Origin: Mastigias papua
Lineage: Eukaryota > Cnidaria > Scyphozoa > Rhizostomeae > Mastigiidae
Direction of reading: 5' to 3'
Assembly: GCA_964019165.1 (NCBI GenBank)
Contig: OZ025282.1
Location: 772,001-836,000, forward strand
DNA: 64,000 bases
Positions 11,151-22,558 of this stretch are shown here, piece after piece (positions within the stretch are counted from its first letter, which is position 1; each line of letters starts with the position of its first letter). The translations under genes and the position numbers were made by a program. Below the pieces are notes generated by a model that saw nothing but the letters and a program-made list of their open reading frames with translations, made no database searches and was not told the DNA's origin.

Positions 11151-12899
11151 CAGTCAGGAAAGTCGTGCTGTAGTGCAATGCCGCTCGACTTACATCTCGT
11201 GCACGTCTATAAAGATTTGGTTACGGAAGACAGGCTAACTGAGGACAGTATCAGTCTGTCCCACTTGTATTATACGCGTACTGGGTGACAACACGGAGTT
11301 TTATCTGAGGGTTTATTCACTAACGTCTACTAATTCACTGGATATCTTATTCACGAGATCCAATGCAATGAGTTTGGAAGTTATATCGAAGCTCATACTT
11401 GAATATGGTGGCCTAACTGAGATAGGTCCGCTTTAAGATTTGTACCAATGAAGAGACTATGCATCCTCCCCGGCAAAGCGGATATTTCCTGTTAGGTATT
11501 TAATTCCACTTTATGAACCAAGATGGCATCATCCAACGTGACATTTTGAAAGTAGATTTTTCCCTAAGCCCATTAGACTATCTTCATTTAGATCCACTGG
11601 CCTATTTTGTTTGTTACATTGCAATTGTTTTTGTTTCATTGTATTTACTTATATAGCTGACTGTTTACTATTATTTAGTCTATTGTTTAGCAAATTGTGT
11701 AACTTTTGGAACTTTGAAACACCCAAATCATCAACGTGAATAATACCAGTTTCATAAACACCCAATGTTCTCTTGTACGGTGTATTGTCTAATGTCTAAA
11801 TTGCCTACACCCCAATCATTTAGGAACAAATTAAGAGCAATTCACACTGAAAATTTGAAAAATTAAGAACAGCCAGCGGTAACCTCAATTGTACTGGTTC
11901 TTATAAAAAGGAGTGTATCTCCATATCTTTAGATTGGTGGAGTTGCAGGTAGTCAGCTGTCTATCAGTGTTTTCATGACCTAGTTTCTCCTAAGAATATA
12001 TGCAGTGAGAATGCAAAAAGGTTCCTTTTGTGTAGAGAAGGAAATAGCACCAAAGAAATTGATTCTTCTTTTAAACCATGCCATACTGTGTGTGCCAGTC
12101 ATTATTGTGATTACTTACACTGTTACAACATATATGGATTTCTCTGGTTACTCAAAAGAAAGCAGATAAAACTTTCTTTCCCATGTAAACTCTATAGAAA
12201 TTACTTTTTATCACCATACTTTACCTCCTCATTGAATCTTTTCTCTGTTAGTACTATTACTTTTTTGTAATGATGTAATGTATGGAAGGAGCCCTATCAA
12301 TGCCCCCCCCCCCTACTAGTTTGTGCAATTTTGCTATCATCAGTTTTTATGAACTGTGACACTAGATGATTGCTTCATATTTGAAATTGTGGAGAAGATT
12401 TAGAAACCAGGTGCAAAGGTTAGATGCCCTATGTGTCAATCTTAAAGAATAGAAGGTTTATCCCTACATTGTTACATTGTTATCATTGCACCTTTGCCCT
12501 TCTTACTCTGGATTCATTGATGCTGCTTTTTGTCTCCAATTGCTTTCATTTTGTCAAAGAATGGATATGAATTCCTTCAGATTCCATATGGTAATGAATG
12601 CATCTTATATACTTATTTGACCAAATAAGGTAGAAGGAGCTTGAAAAAATGTTCAAATTATCAGACTATCTCCTATGACTACAAGCTTTTTCCTCAAAAT
12701 TTTGAAATGTCATGTTGAACATTTGACCAAAACTTATAGGCAATCAGTTGACAATATAGTTGAAGCCAATAAGCATTTGTCTATACTGAAGGCACTCATC
12801 TTGTGTGCCAGACAGAACATCCCCATCATGGTGGTGATCAAGCTATTACAGTCAGGAAGACTGTTATAAATTGACTTAGGTCTACATTGGGCAGGCCTA

Positions 12900-12985
12900 C
12901 TATGGTGCTAGGAACATACACTCTTCTGTTTTGTTATCCAAGCTATGGTGCTAGGAACATACACTCTTCTGTTTTGTTATCCAAG
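12900..12985. repeat. 43-bp exact tandem duplication
   Basis: Two adjacent 43-bp copies, 12900-12942 and 12943-12985, each starting CTATGGTGCTAGGAACATAC. They show no difference by eye, which implies a recent duplication inside the hAT-like element. Confidence 0.9.
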
Positions 12986-13590
12986 CAAGTAGAGGTCCTG
13001 GCTTGCATTATATAATGCAATGTACATACATGAAATGCAGAAAAATGAATTTTAATTGAATGGTGGAGCCATCTCATCAAAAGTACATTGATTACTGATT
13101 TAGTAAATTATAGTGGGCTTTTAGAGAAAACGAAAGGTTAATAGTTTTATAATTTAAAGTATTAGTGTATGACAGACAATTTCTCTATGGTTCCGAAAAC
13201 TCATGTTTTGACTTGTAATACCCAGTTATGGATCCAGAAAAGTCTGACAGACGTCAGGAGAGCCAATCAATTACTTTCTTTGTTCTATGCTGAGCCAACA
13301 AAATAGAACAGACATGAGTTTGATATGAAATTTTGAAAGACAATTAGAAAATCAAATTAAGGCTGTCGCGATAACTGTACGCTCACTATCGTACTTCAAA
13401 GAATGAAGGCTATTGTATGATATAGGAGGATTGCTGGAAGAGAAGCGAATCTCACAAAAATCGTAAATATATGCTACTGGTAAAAAAATGGGTGTGGCCA
13501 ACGCACAGCCTTTTGGCCACGCCCTTTTACTGATATGTTTCTTGTGCTGTGCGGCAGTCAGTTTTATCTCTGGATCCGCCTCTGATACGG

Positions 13591-14957
13591 ATGGTCAGCA
13601 GAGTAAGAGAGATAATCTTATTATCGGCTACAGTACGTTAGCTATTAGCCAGTTGCATATTGGAATAAGCCAATCACAACAAGCGAGTAGGACTGGTATT
13701 ATTTCAGTGTGACCAATCCAACAAAAATTTTGCAATAAAGACACTCTTATAACATATATTCACACATGAACTAAATCTTTGCTGGCAGGGTCATTTCCTT
13801 CACAGACTACTAGAAATTTTAAATCTTTGTTAATGAAGAAACTTGGAAAGTGAAGCCATTTGTGTTTGAGCCACTTAGGCCCAAAATAGCAAAAAAGGAA
13901 CTTTGACAAGACAGCATTATTCATTTCCATTTAAGTATTGAAAAACCCTCATTTGAGACTGATCTTGAATCCCTATTATTGGATAGTAAATTCCTCAGGG
14001 TAAGCTTTGAATTGTGAAAAGTTGTGCCACCTTCACCTGGTCCACAAGACATATGACAAATGTCAGAAAGACCCGTTATGCAACCATGGATGTAAGAGTA
14101 ATTTAGATTTAGGGGGGGGGGCAAACTGTTCGCATAAGTGAGCAAGTAGAATGGTAAGGATGGACAATAGTTTCATATTTCAACTGCTATCTAGCTATAA
14201 TGAGTTGAAGATATTCTTGATAAAAACTATTGTTTTTTCTGAAAAGAATCCCAATAGAAATGTACCTCTGCCCACATGGGAGCTGCAGCTACCCTAGCCC
14301 CCACCTTCAGTGCTCATGCATACAACCTGGCATAGTTTCAGAACATCTTAAAGTATGTGTGAAAGGGACTTTACTGTTTTCAATTTACAAAGTTGGATTA
14401 CTACTTCTGATGAATCAAACATCACTGGATGCTCTGATGCAAAATGTCCTTTTCTTGACAAGGATATGTTAGATGAGCTACTTTCTTTGAGAAAACTTTG
14501 AATTTGCTTGAAACAATAAAACAGGCACTCAGCAGAGCACACAAGGCTTCAAGAATGATATACTGACTTTATAAAAAATTATTTTTCAATCTGAAACCTG
14601 TATTTTAAGAATAGATAATAACTATCAAGCAATTTCAACTTTGGTACATTATGAAATACACCTATTTTTAGACATAAAGTATATGGAGGCCCACAATGGC
14701 ATCAGCTGAGATGAATCCATTCATCTTAACTTATAGTGATGTGGACCTGCATGTATGTCTAAAAAATAAAATTACCCTCATAATGTACAAAAGTTGAAGC
14801 CTAGAATGAGATGAAAACTCACAATGTACTCTCCTGGTTCCATTTTGGGTTGCTACCTTTAACTTGAGTTGTACAACATTTTGACTTCCCAAAACCAAAT
14901 ATTACCCAAGCCAGTGGGTCACCTTGGATCAGAAATATCTACCTTTCATACACTTGA
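13591..14957. other. intron or spacer, nothing firm
   Basis: Presumed intron of the Rab11-FIP gene if the 17,298 start is right. Short frames on both strands (13921-14145, 14348-14542 minus) show no domain and no clear splice context. A run of nine G at 14113-14121 is present. Confidence 0.3.
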
Positions 14958-14978
14958 ATGGTAAAACAAAGACTACCA

Positions 14979-15356
14979 AACATGAACATCAATCATAATA
15001 CAAGAGAACAAGGAATATCAAACATGAACATCAATCATAATACAAGAGAACAAGGAATATCAAACATGAACATCAATCATAATACAAGAGAACAAGGAAT
15101 ATCAAACATGAACATCAATCATAATACAAGAAAACAAGGAATATCAAACATGAACATCAATCATAATACAAGAGAACAAGGACTACCAAACATGAACATC
15201 AATCATAATACAAGAGAACAAGGAATATCAAACATGAACATCAATCATAATACAAGAGAACAAGGAATATCAAACATGAACATCAATCATAATACAAGAG
15301 AACAAGGACTATCAAACATGAACATCAATCATAATACAAGAGAACAAGGAATATCA
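14979..15356 (+). repeat. 42-bp minisatellite, 9 units, frame kept open
   Basis: Nine head-to-tail 42-bp units encode a 14-residue repeat starting NMNINHNTREQG in one plus-strand frame (14958-15401). Units differ at a few bases only (Arg/Lys, Ile-Ser/Leu-Pro/Leu-Ser). A donor-like AAG|GTAAGG follows at 15360. The unit length is a multiple of three, so the open frame can be a by-product. No signal or domain supports a gene. Confidence 0.85.
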
Positions 15357-15531
15357 AACAAGGTAAGGTTCAATAGACATGGAAAGCCTGATAAGTTGTG
15401 ACTAGGGTACTTCATAAAACACTCCGTGTACCTAGCATGCTTAAAGAGCAAAAAATTTAATATATATAATTTCAATACTAATGATAACAACTTGCTTCCT
15501 TATGATTAATCAAGGTCCTGATGAATTCCAA

Positions 15532-15671
15532 ACCAAAAACTGGACATATTCTAAGGTGTTCTGCTTCACATTCTAAAGCAAAGCTAGCAATAAAATTGCA
15601 GACCAAAAATTGGAAATATTCTAAGATGCTATGCTTCACATTCTAAAACAAAGCTAGGAATAAAATTGCAG
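15532..15671. repeat. 70-bp tandem duplication
   Basis: Two adjacent copies (15532-15601, 15602-15671) both start ACCAAAAA and end AATAAAATTGCAG. They differ at about eight positions. No gene is associated. Confidence 0.85.
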
Positions 15672-16249
15672 ATAATAAAATTTTGCTGGTAACCAAATTC
15701 AATGAAGAAAGATGGGTGCAACATGGGTAACATAATGACTTCATGCAAAATCTCACCATTTCCTTTCTTTTTTGAAAGACATTTCCCACCATAAACTAAA
15801 AACAGGAAGCATATAAAACTGCATGAAAATAAACCAAATATGGGACAAATACATATAAATCTATATACATTACAGTTCATTAATTAATTCTAAAAATGAT
15901 CAACAAGGAACAACAGAAACTTTGGCATAGCCACAGGGAGGGATGGAGTACTTTTGCCCCACATTTAGCAAGATACTCTAAAGAAGGTGTTCTGTTTTGT
16001 AGAATAACTCAGTCTGGAATAACTGCCCTAAAATTGTTATGTACCCTATGGCTAATGGCAATCATGATATTGGGAGATGTACTCTTTGCCAAAGAAAAGG
16101 GGATCCCAAAAAGGTTTATAGGGGGTAAAGCCCCTAGACCCTTGAATGTCTTGCTTTCCCATTTGATTTATCCTGGCCACCCATATACTTACAAGGTATG
16201 AACAATCATGGAGTTATTTAGGAAACGATAACATCATTTTACATGGGGT

Positions 16250-16405
16250 GCAGAGTTTGAGGGAGCTGGGGGTCCATAGCCCCTCCACTTTTTATGGCAA
16301 ATGTACTTTAGTATGCAGTTTCTGATATCCTCCTTATCCATGCAGTTTCAATCTATCCACTAGAGCCCCCTCCCCCCACCAAAGATGTTGCTCTGCCGCC
16401 CATGT
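16250..16405. repeat. dispersed repeat related to 29725-29846
   Basis: Shares a CATAGCCCCTCCACTTTT-like block and a 'CACCAAAGATGTTGCTC-GCCGCCC' end with 29725-29846. The shared end resembles a transposon terminus. A short related piece lies near 27338-27390. The family is not assigned. Confidence 0.5.
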
Positions 16406-17847
16406 GTTAACTACAAAATCTACTGTAAAAGATAAGCTATGCTAACAGCTCCTGAAAGATCCTGATAAGCTGTCGTGAGATTGAAGCAAGACTTTCAGCA
16501 AGACCGGGAAACTCAACAGGTCTTACTCATAATACTACCCATAATTGGTAAGATAACAAACAATAGCATTTAGAAGGAAGCCAAATCAACTATACCTACT
16601 CCTTCGTAAACACATCTAACTTGGGAATGAAATCCTTGAAATTCATTACATAATTGACCACACGATTAAACCTTCAGGAAGCTACGGGAATGGGCGAGGA
16701 ATACGAGTTGAATTTACTAAAATCATATGGATCATATGGATAAAGACCTGCTATAATCATCGTGAAGGACTGCACGAGGAAGTACTTTCAACTTGTGCAA
16801 ATATTCGATAATGCACCTAATCACCAAAGACAGTTATCGCATTAACTACTACCTAGATGTTTAGTCTGATTTCATGAAGTCATCAACTACTGCATCCATC
16901 CATGTTTCTGTAGACCTTTAACAGTTGAACAAACAGTCGTGTTAAAGTCGCAGCTCTTCTTGTTACTTACACTTTCGACATGTGCTGGGCTCCAGTCATA
17001 GCAATCATATTAAGGTTCCAAACAAACCGTAGCTTGTAATATAACTAACAAGGTCTTAGATCTAATACAACTAACAAACAGTAAAAAATGTTTGCATGAT
17101 GATGTAGTTATGAAAGGACGAACAGTAGCAAACTCCCTGCTCCCTGCGTATACACTTAAGGCACTCACTACACACCATTCCTACAGCTGGAAAAAAGAAA
17201 AGCCAGATAGTATGTGGAAACTATTTCCTACATCATATCAAATCTTCTCCAATAACAAGCGTCTTACCGACTACGTTAACTGAATTTGGTGTAGGCATCC
17301 TTCTCCGCCGTCCTCCTTTGCTAACTTCTGTTTATTTTCATTAGCACAAGCGTTGACATGGGCCTAGTCAGTAACAATACCTGAATAAAATTCTTGTTTG
17401 AAGTTCAGCAGACAGGTACATCGGAATATGCAAAGCAGCATTTTGTTTCGTTCTACACAATAACATTACATACCAGGAGCTAACAAGATCGTTCAGCATA
17501 GGAAATGCTTATTTTACATCAGATAAACGCAACATTAATCATTGCGTTCGATCTAAATCCGTTAAATAATTATGCATATTGAAGATAGTTCTGTTGTGAT
17601 TCAATAGTCGATTGTTCTACTTTATATGCTTTCATTGTTGCTGAGCATTGATTTATTGTGCTAAAGTGTACTTAGTCAGACCATTTAGAGTTAGAAGCTT
17701 GGAAATAAAACAGTTTGATGCGAAATGACACGGAAGTACAGTAATTTAAGTATTCTCTGGAACTTTATTGTCATAGGCTTTTATTGAGTGTGGTTCAGCT
17801 TGAGCGCATTCATATAGGGGAAAGAGAAAAAGCCTCACATATACATA
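16406..17847. other. spacer around the possible Rab11-FIP start
   Basis: Apart from the 31-nt exon candidate, I see no supported gene. A minus-strand open stretch near 16440-16520 (EFPGLAESLASISRQL) looks protein-like but has no splice boundaries or family match. Confidence 0.3.
17268..17298 (-). CDS. possible first coding exon of the Rab11-FIP gene
   Basis: A 31-nt exon reading MPTPNSVNVV plus one base, followed by a good donor (GTCG|GTAAGAC). Its phase and its content (a C2-like first beta strand after a short N-terminus) suit a FIP start. The exon or exons for the rest of the N-terminal C2 half, expected between 10.7 and 17.3 kb, were not found. The link is therefore only an inference. 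Confidence 0.3.
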
Positions 17848-18271
17848 CACGCTTTTTTTATAAGGAACCTAGCTAAAGGCCTAGTTCTAAAAGTTCCTTA
17901 TTTTCGGACATCTTTTTATCAAATTCGAGTACTATAAGTTCCTTAATAGTTCCTTAATTTTCACTGCACATAGAGTGCCACAGAATGGTACAGACACTGG
18001 AAAAGCATTGAAATTCAACCTCAAAGCACAAATGGGACAGGAAATAAGTTCTATATATGCAAAAGCATAATTTCAATCAAGAAGTATCATGTCTATTCCA
18101 TTGATATCATCCAATGTAATGTAATCTTCACTTGCATCTGAGTACAGCACTCGGAATTTGAAAATGGAAAGTTCGTTAGGGATTTTTTCTTTAGTAGTAT
18201 AATTCTTTAAATATTTCGGCCTTCTACATGTAGGTTCCTTATAAAGTGGTTCCTTATAAAAAAAGAGCGTG
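17848..18271 (-). mobile_element. CACGC-family MITE, copy c
   Basis: A 424-bp element bounded by TA. The termini read CACGC-T-run-ATAAGGAACC and the reverse complement. It carries a minus-strand frame ending FKFRVLYSDASEDYITLDD and then INGIDMILLD with a stop; copy d shares it. The nearly identical sequence lies inverted 462 bp away (copy d). TA targets suggest Tc1/mariner-like mobilisation. No transposase is present. Confidence 0.85.
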
Positions 18272-18733
18272 TATAACATTTAATGCTGTAAGCGCTGCTG
18301 CGCTTGTTCATTAATCTAATTAAAACGCAATTTGTTATTTTTTCATAAATTTGGTTAGAGGTGGCTCAAGAGCAGCGGTAGAGTTCGGTTGTCAGGAACT
18401 TTAAATTTCAAGCATTGTGAAAGGTATTTCTTAGGGAAACTTTGAAGTTTCCTTGGAACATAGAACTTGAACTTAAAAATCCAAAAATATTAGGGAATCG
18501 AAATTTTATTCCAGACAGGCCTCATTCCCCTTTTCGGTTGGACCACCTTAGCTCTTGATTCTTATTCCCAGGTATAGATTCAAGCCAATGATTCAAGCAT
18601 ACTATCACCTTTTAATGGCATGCTGCATGATACAAGCGAGGGCCATTTTTGGTCAGGTTTGCAGTTAAAAGCATGCGAGATCAAACGTTTGGTTGCTAGT
18701 CGCTGGCTACCTGATTTGACAGGCTGTCGTATA

Positions 18734-19187
18734 CACGCTTTTTTATAAGGAACCACTTTATAAGGAGCCTACATGTAGAAGGCCGAAATATTTAAAGAAC
18801 TTATACTACTAAAGAAAACATCCCTAACGAACTTTTCATTTTCAAATTCCGAGTGCTGTACTCAGATGCAAGTGAAGATTACATTACATTGGATGATATC
18901 AATGGAATAGACATGATACTTCTTGATTGAAATTATGCTTTTGCATATATAGAACTTATTTCCTGTCCCATTTGTGCTTTTGAGGTTAAGTTCTAGCCAT
19001 AATTAAAGGTAAAATTCAGAATTTCAATGTTTTTCCAGTGTCTGTACCATTTTGTGGCACTCTATGTGCAGTGAAAATTAAGGAACTATTAAGGAACTTA
19101 TAGTACTAGAATTTGATAAAAAGATGTCCGAAAATAAGGAACTTTTAGAACTAGGCCTTTAGCTAGGTTCCTTATAAAAAAAGCGTG
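18734..19187 (+). mobile_element. CACGC-family MITE, copy d (inverted relative to c)
   Basis: A 454-bp element bounded by TA, in inverted orientation to copy c and very similar over its whole length. Compared with c it has an extra stretch near 18985-19020. The same internal frame is intact on the plus strand near 18815-18927, from TKENIPNELFIFKFRVLY to the stop after DMILLD. Confidence 0.85.
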
Positions 19188-19239
19188 TAGCAGAGCCATT
19201 GAACAGAGCTGTTAAATGAATCTAATCCAAACATTTATG

Positions 19240-19583
19240 TCTTTTACTATAACTGTAACAGTGATATAAAGGATTTTATTAAACGAATCCATGCAAAGCA
19301 TCCAAATGTGAAGCAAGACAAAATCTCATTTGCGATAAACATAGGTAATAGACCTACCTGGGGAACTCCATGGTTGGCAGAAAAATTATATCTGGCTGCC
19401 ATTTTGCAATGGGTGTATATTACACGCAGCAAAACGAATATTATTCTCGAGTCAAATCGAAAGGGAGAAATTTTTCATATTCTCAGCTCACACACCCTCC
19501 TTGTATTTATAGCTCCAGATACGGCATTCGGCCTAGCTGCACCTATAAGGATGATAGTGTCTCTTTACGGAAACTATGAGAGG
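19240..19583 (+). pseudogene. unidentified protein-like fragment
   Basis: Two overlapping plus-strand frames look protein-like. One (about 19244-19585) begins CNSDIKDFIKRIHAKHPNV, reminiscent of a zinc-finger end. The other (19370-19579) has MVGRKIISGCHFAMGVYYTQ and four cysteines. No acceptor, donor or known domain links them. Probably a transposon or gene remnant; function unknown. Confidence 0.3.
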
Positions 19584-20029
19584 TAGTTGTGTAGAAGGAA
19601 ATAAATTAGTAGTTGTATGGGAAGTTAGTGTGTTGTAATGGAGTTTATATTTTGTCTGGAGTATGGTACTATTCGTAGCAAGAATGGTTTACACCCCCGT
19701 GATGAGTGTATGTCTGATTTGTTATTATTAGGAAGGGTTCTCCTGTGATGTGTATGCAGTCACTGGTATGCCCTCCTGCAGGGTCCCTATTTGGGTGCTA
19801 GCACCTGTATGCGAGGCCCTGTCTCTCTCCACTATATGGTTGCGCGAGCCGAATGTTTGGTTTTATTAGCCGGAGTTTATGTTGATGATAAATAACGATT
19901 CGATTTTTTAAAAACAATGCGTTCCTTTTTTGTCTTTGGACGCTTCTCAGCGCTATCTGTTATCTAGCTCTTTGGTTTTGTTTCTGCATTGTAAGTCGAT
20001 AATATTGATTAAAAGTCTTCCAAAATCTA

Positions 20030-20382
20030 GCAAATGAGACATAACCAAACTGACAAGAGAGCACTTCGAATTCTATGAGAAGGATTGCTATTCTTCTTCA
20101 TTTCAAGAACTTCTACAACAATCAAATGAATGGACAATTTATATAAAAAATTTGAAAAAAGTTAATACTTATAAATGTATGAAGAATGAAAACCCATCTT
20201 TTATGTGGAACAGGTTTCATAACAAGAGCGTTCAACATGATTTACGATCAAAGAATCTGTTAATGTTGCCTCAAACTAGCACTAACAGATATGGAAATGA
20301 TAAAACCTCTGTCTGCTCTTTTAAGAAACGTATAAAAAGTTGGAGTGTAGAGGACTGCAACTGCAAAACTTGTAAATATTGA
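20030..20382 (+). pseudogene. LINE reverse-transcriptase ORF, 3' end fragment
   Basis: The plus-strand frame ends VQHDLRSKNLLMLPQTST, then NRYGNDKTSVCSFKKRIKSW and DCNCKTCKY before a stop. This is the usual C-terminus of CR1/Rex-like LINE ORF2 (the 'LR-..-P..-T..YG.. FK..IK.W.. C.C..C' pattern). The expected 'S-RG--LWN' section is missing, so it carries an internal deletion. Confidence 0.75.
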
Positions 20383-20582
20383 AGATGCTATATTCATCAT
20401 GCAACCCACGTTCTCTCTTGTCTTGACAATTTCTTTGTATGTCTCATATTTCTTTAGACAATTTCTTTGTATTTTAGAGTATGTTGCTGTAAATAGTTGG
20501 TCTTAACTAGTGTCATGTATAAACGCTATGTAAAAACCAACTTTTAAAAAATGTCGTATATTAAATAAAGCCTCTATTAAGC

Positions 20583-20665
20583 CTGGTTTCCATATCATCG
20601 TAAATGGCGGGGGGGGGGTTTCCATATCATCGTAAATGGCGGGGGGGGTTTCCATATCATCGTGG
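20583..20665. repeat. 31-bp tandem repeat with poly-G runs
   Basis: Three units of TTTCCATATCATCGTAAATG plus a G run of 8-10 bases. They separate two LINE 3' ends and may mark an eroded DNA-transposon end. Confidence 0.75.
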
Positions 20666-20671
20666 GTGGTT

Positions 20672-20769
20672 AAAAAGCATTTTCCTATAGAGGAACAAAG
20701 TTATGGAATAGCGTAACTGTTGAGTCTATACAACCATCCACCCTTAGCTACTTCAAGAAGGTAGTTTAG
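20672..20769 (+). pseudogene. second LINE ORF2 C-terminal fragment
   Basis: The plus-strand frame reads YRGTKLWNSVTVESIQPSTL, then SYFKKVV and a stop, another standard LINE ORF2 C-terminus. It is only about 33 codons long and was separated from the previous fragment by the G-rich repeat. Confidence 0.7.
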
Positions 20770-21960
20770 TTAAGACGTTTTATTGTTTATTCGATTATTT
20801 TTATAAGGCAAATTAAAATGTATACTATTGTTTCTAATTCCGCTTCTAGGCCAAGATTTTCTCAATTTTCTGGAGTCTGAATCTCTCTCTACTTCGAACA
20901 TTCATCTTTCCTGCTCTAAAATTCAAGGTAAAGTGTTTCTATAATTTGAATCTCTCTCTAATTTGAACAAAATATCCTCCCTTCAAATCAGTAGAGATGT
21001 GTCAACTGAGCACTTTGGGGTATAACACCCCAAAATATATATAAATTTTTTAAAAAAGTTTGTCATGCAACAGAAAATTTAGCGTGTATTGGGAAGTTTG
21101 AACAAATTTTAACATGCAGCTCATGCATTCTGTTGGTCATGGTTGATCATAGTCATCTTTCTTTTAGTGCTATTGCAAATAACTTGCTGTTGCTAGCAAC
21201 CATCACTATTGCTTCCTTGTGTTCTGGGAAAGAAAGTTGGTCAAAAATAAAATAGTTAGTCACCATTTTTCTGAATGCCCTTCCCCTCTAACAGAAATTT
21301 TCTAAGCACATCCCTGCATTAATTCAGATTGGTATCAAATATGTGTAAACGCAAGTAGAGATGTTTCATGGAGGAGTCTATGTTGAAAGTTGAAACTAAC
21401 AATATTTATAAGTACTGTTCTCACACTTATAGCATACACGCAATGCGTAAAACTGAGAAATGACTTCAATAACCAAGAGACGTAAGAAAGAATTGTGCTA
21501 TTTGATGGAACTAATTGTACAGAAGGGTAAAATTTGTAATTTATTGTCATTCTCAGTCACGAGACGTATTTCAGTGCACAGAATCTTACCTCTCTAATGG
21601 GCCAAAGTTGGAGAAAAGTATAAAATTTGGCAACTTTTGAATTTCATCAAGAAATATACACAAGTTAAATAAAAGACATGATGATCTAGCATGAACACTG
21701 GGGTATCAATTATATATTCACTTTCCTATTTTCCTAGATCTCAACAATCTAGCATTAAACTATTTGAGCAGATAAGGATTATCTTCTTAAAATATACAAT
21801 CCAAACAGTGGAAAAGTGAGACCATCTCTAGGGCTGAACCAGAGTATTTATGGCATGCAATAGATAGTAAAGGCACAGCAGGCATAAACAACTGTGTACT
21901 TCAATTTACTGTATTTTGTATTAACTTGTGCTATACCCACTTCTTTTTATGGAATTAGGC
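20770..21960. other. spacer, no gene seen
   Basis: AT-rich sequence with no splice-bounded coding segment on either strand. It ends at the long (TA)n tract. Confidence 0.3.
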
Positions 21961-21967
21961 ATTATTT

Positions 21968-22185
<218 letters not shown>

Positions 22186-22191
22186 AGGAAA

Positions 22192-22317
22192 AGACTAAAT
22201 CAAATATATATACTGGTCTTTAAAGTAGACATTTTGGTAAATATCTTAATCAGTACTGATGAAGATATTTATCAGAATATCTACATCAAAAAACAGTATT
22301 TATTTGTGATTTAGTCT
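22192..22317. repeat. imperfect foldback hairpin, 62-bp arms
   Basis: Arms 22192-22253 and 22256-22317 are reverse complements with several mismatches. They meet at CAG-TA-CTGATGAAG. It belongs to the same hairpin class as 43223-43348 and 62230-62373: (TA)n-flanked with a CTGATGAAG core. Confidence 0.75.
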
Positions 22318-22558
22318 CTTATATATTTATTATATTTATTTACATAATCTGTATGGATGTATGTATGGATGGATGTATGTATGTACCTATATACAAAAGA
22401 AGTTTGGTAAACAACATAATCGATCAAAGGTCTCAAAGAACTGAGCGGAAGATCTTCAAAAATTCATTAAGATCTATTCCCTTGAAAATACTAATTATAT
22501 AGACATATTTACAAGAAAACATAGTATTTGTTACTAAATGGATAACGCTTGAAATTGT

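Larger units (their letters stand above)
10713..13584. mobile_element. hAT-like non-autonomous element, 2.87 kb
   Basis: The inverted termini are CAGAGGCGGATCCAG and CTGGATCCGCCTCTG, then a shared 'GCCGCACA' block. ATACGG is duplicated directly outside both ends (10707-10712, 13585-13590). CAG-GGCGGATCCAG ends are typical of animal hAT elements, which usually make 8-bp duplications; here only 6 bp are identical. No transposase frame is visible. The interior has two tandem repeats (10976-11150, 12900-12985). It lies just upstream of the C2/TIG exon of the Rab11-FIP gene. Confidence 0.7.

Noticed and set aside
14979..15356. CRISPR-like array
   Set aside because: Units are contiguous with no unique spacers, and the genome is eukaryotic; it is a minisatellite.
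16981..17060. second C2 exon of Rab11-FIP (VILQAT- reading)
   Set aside because: An in-frame TAA interrupts the exon, and no alternative acceptor avoids it.
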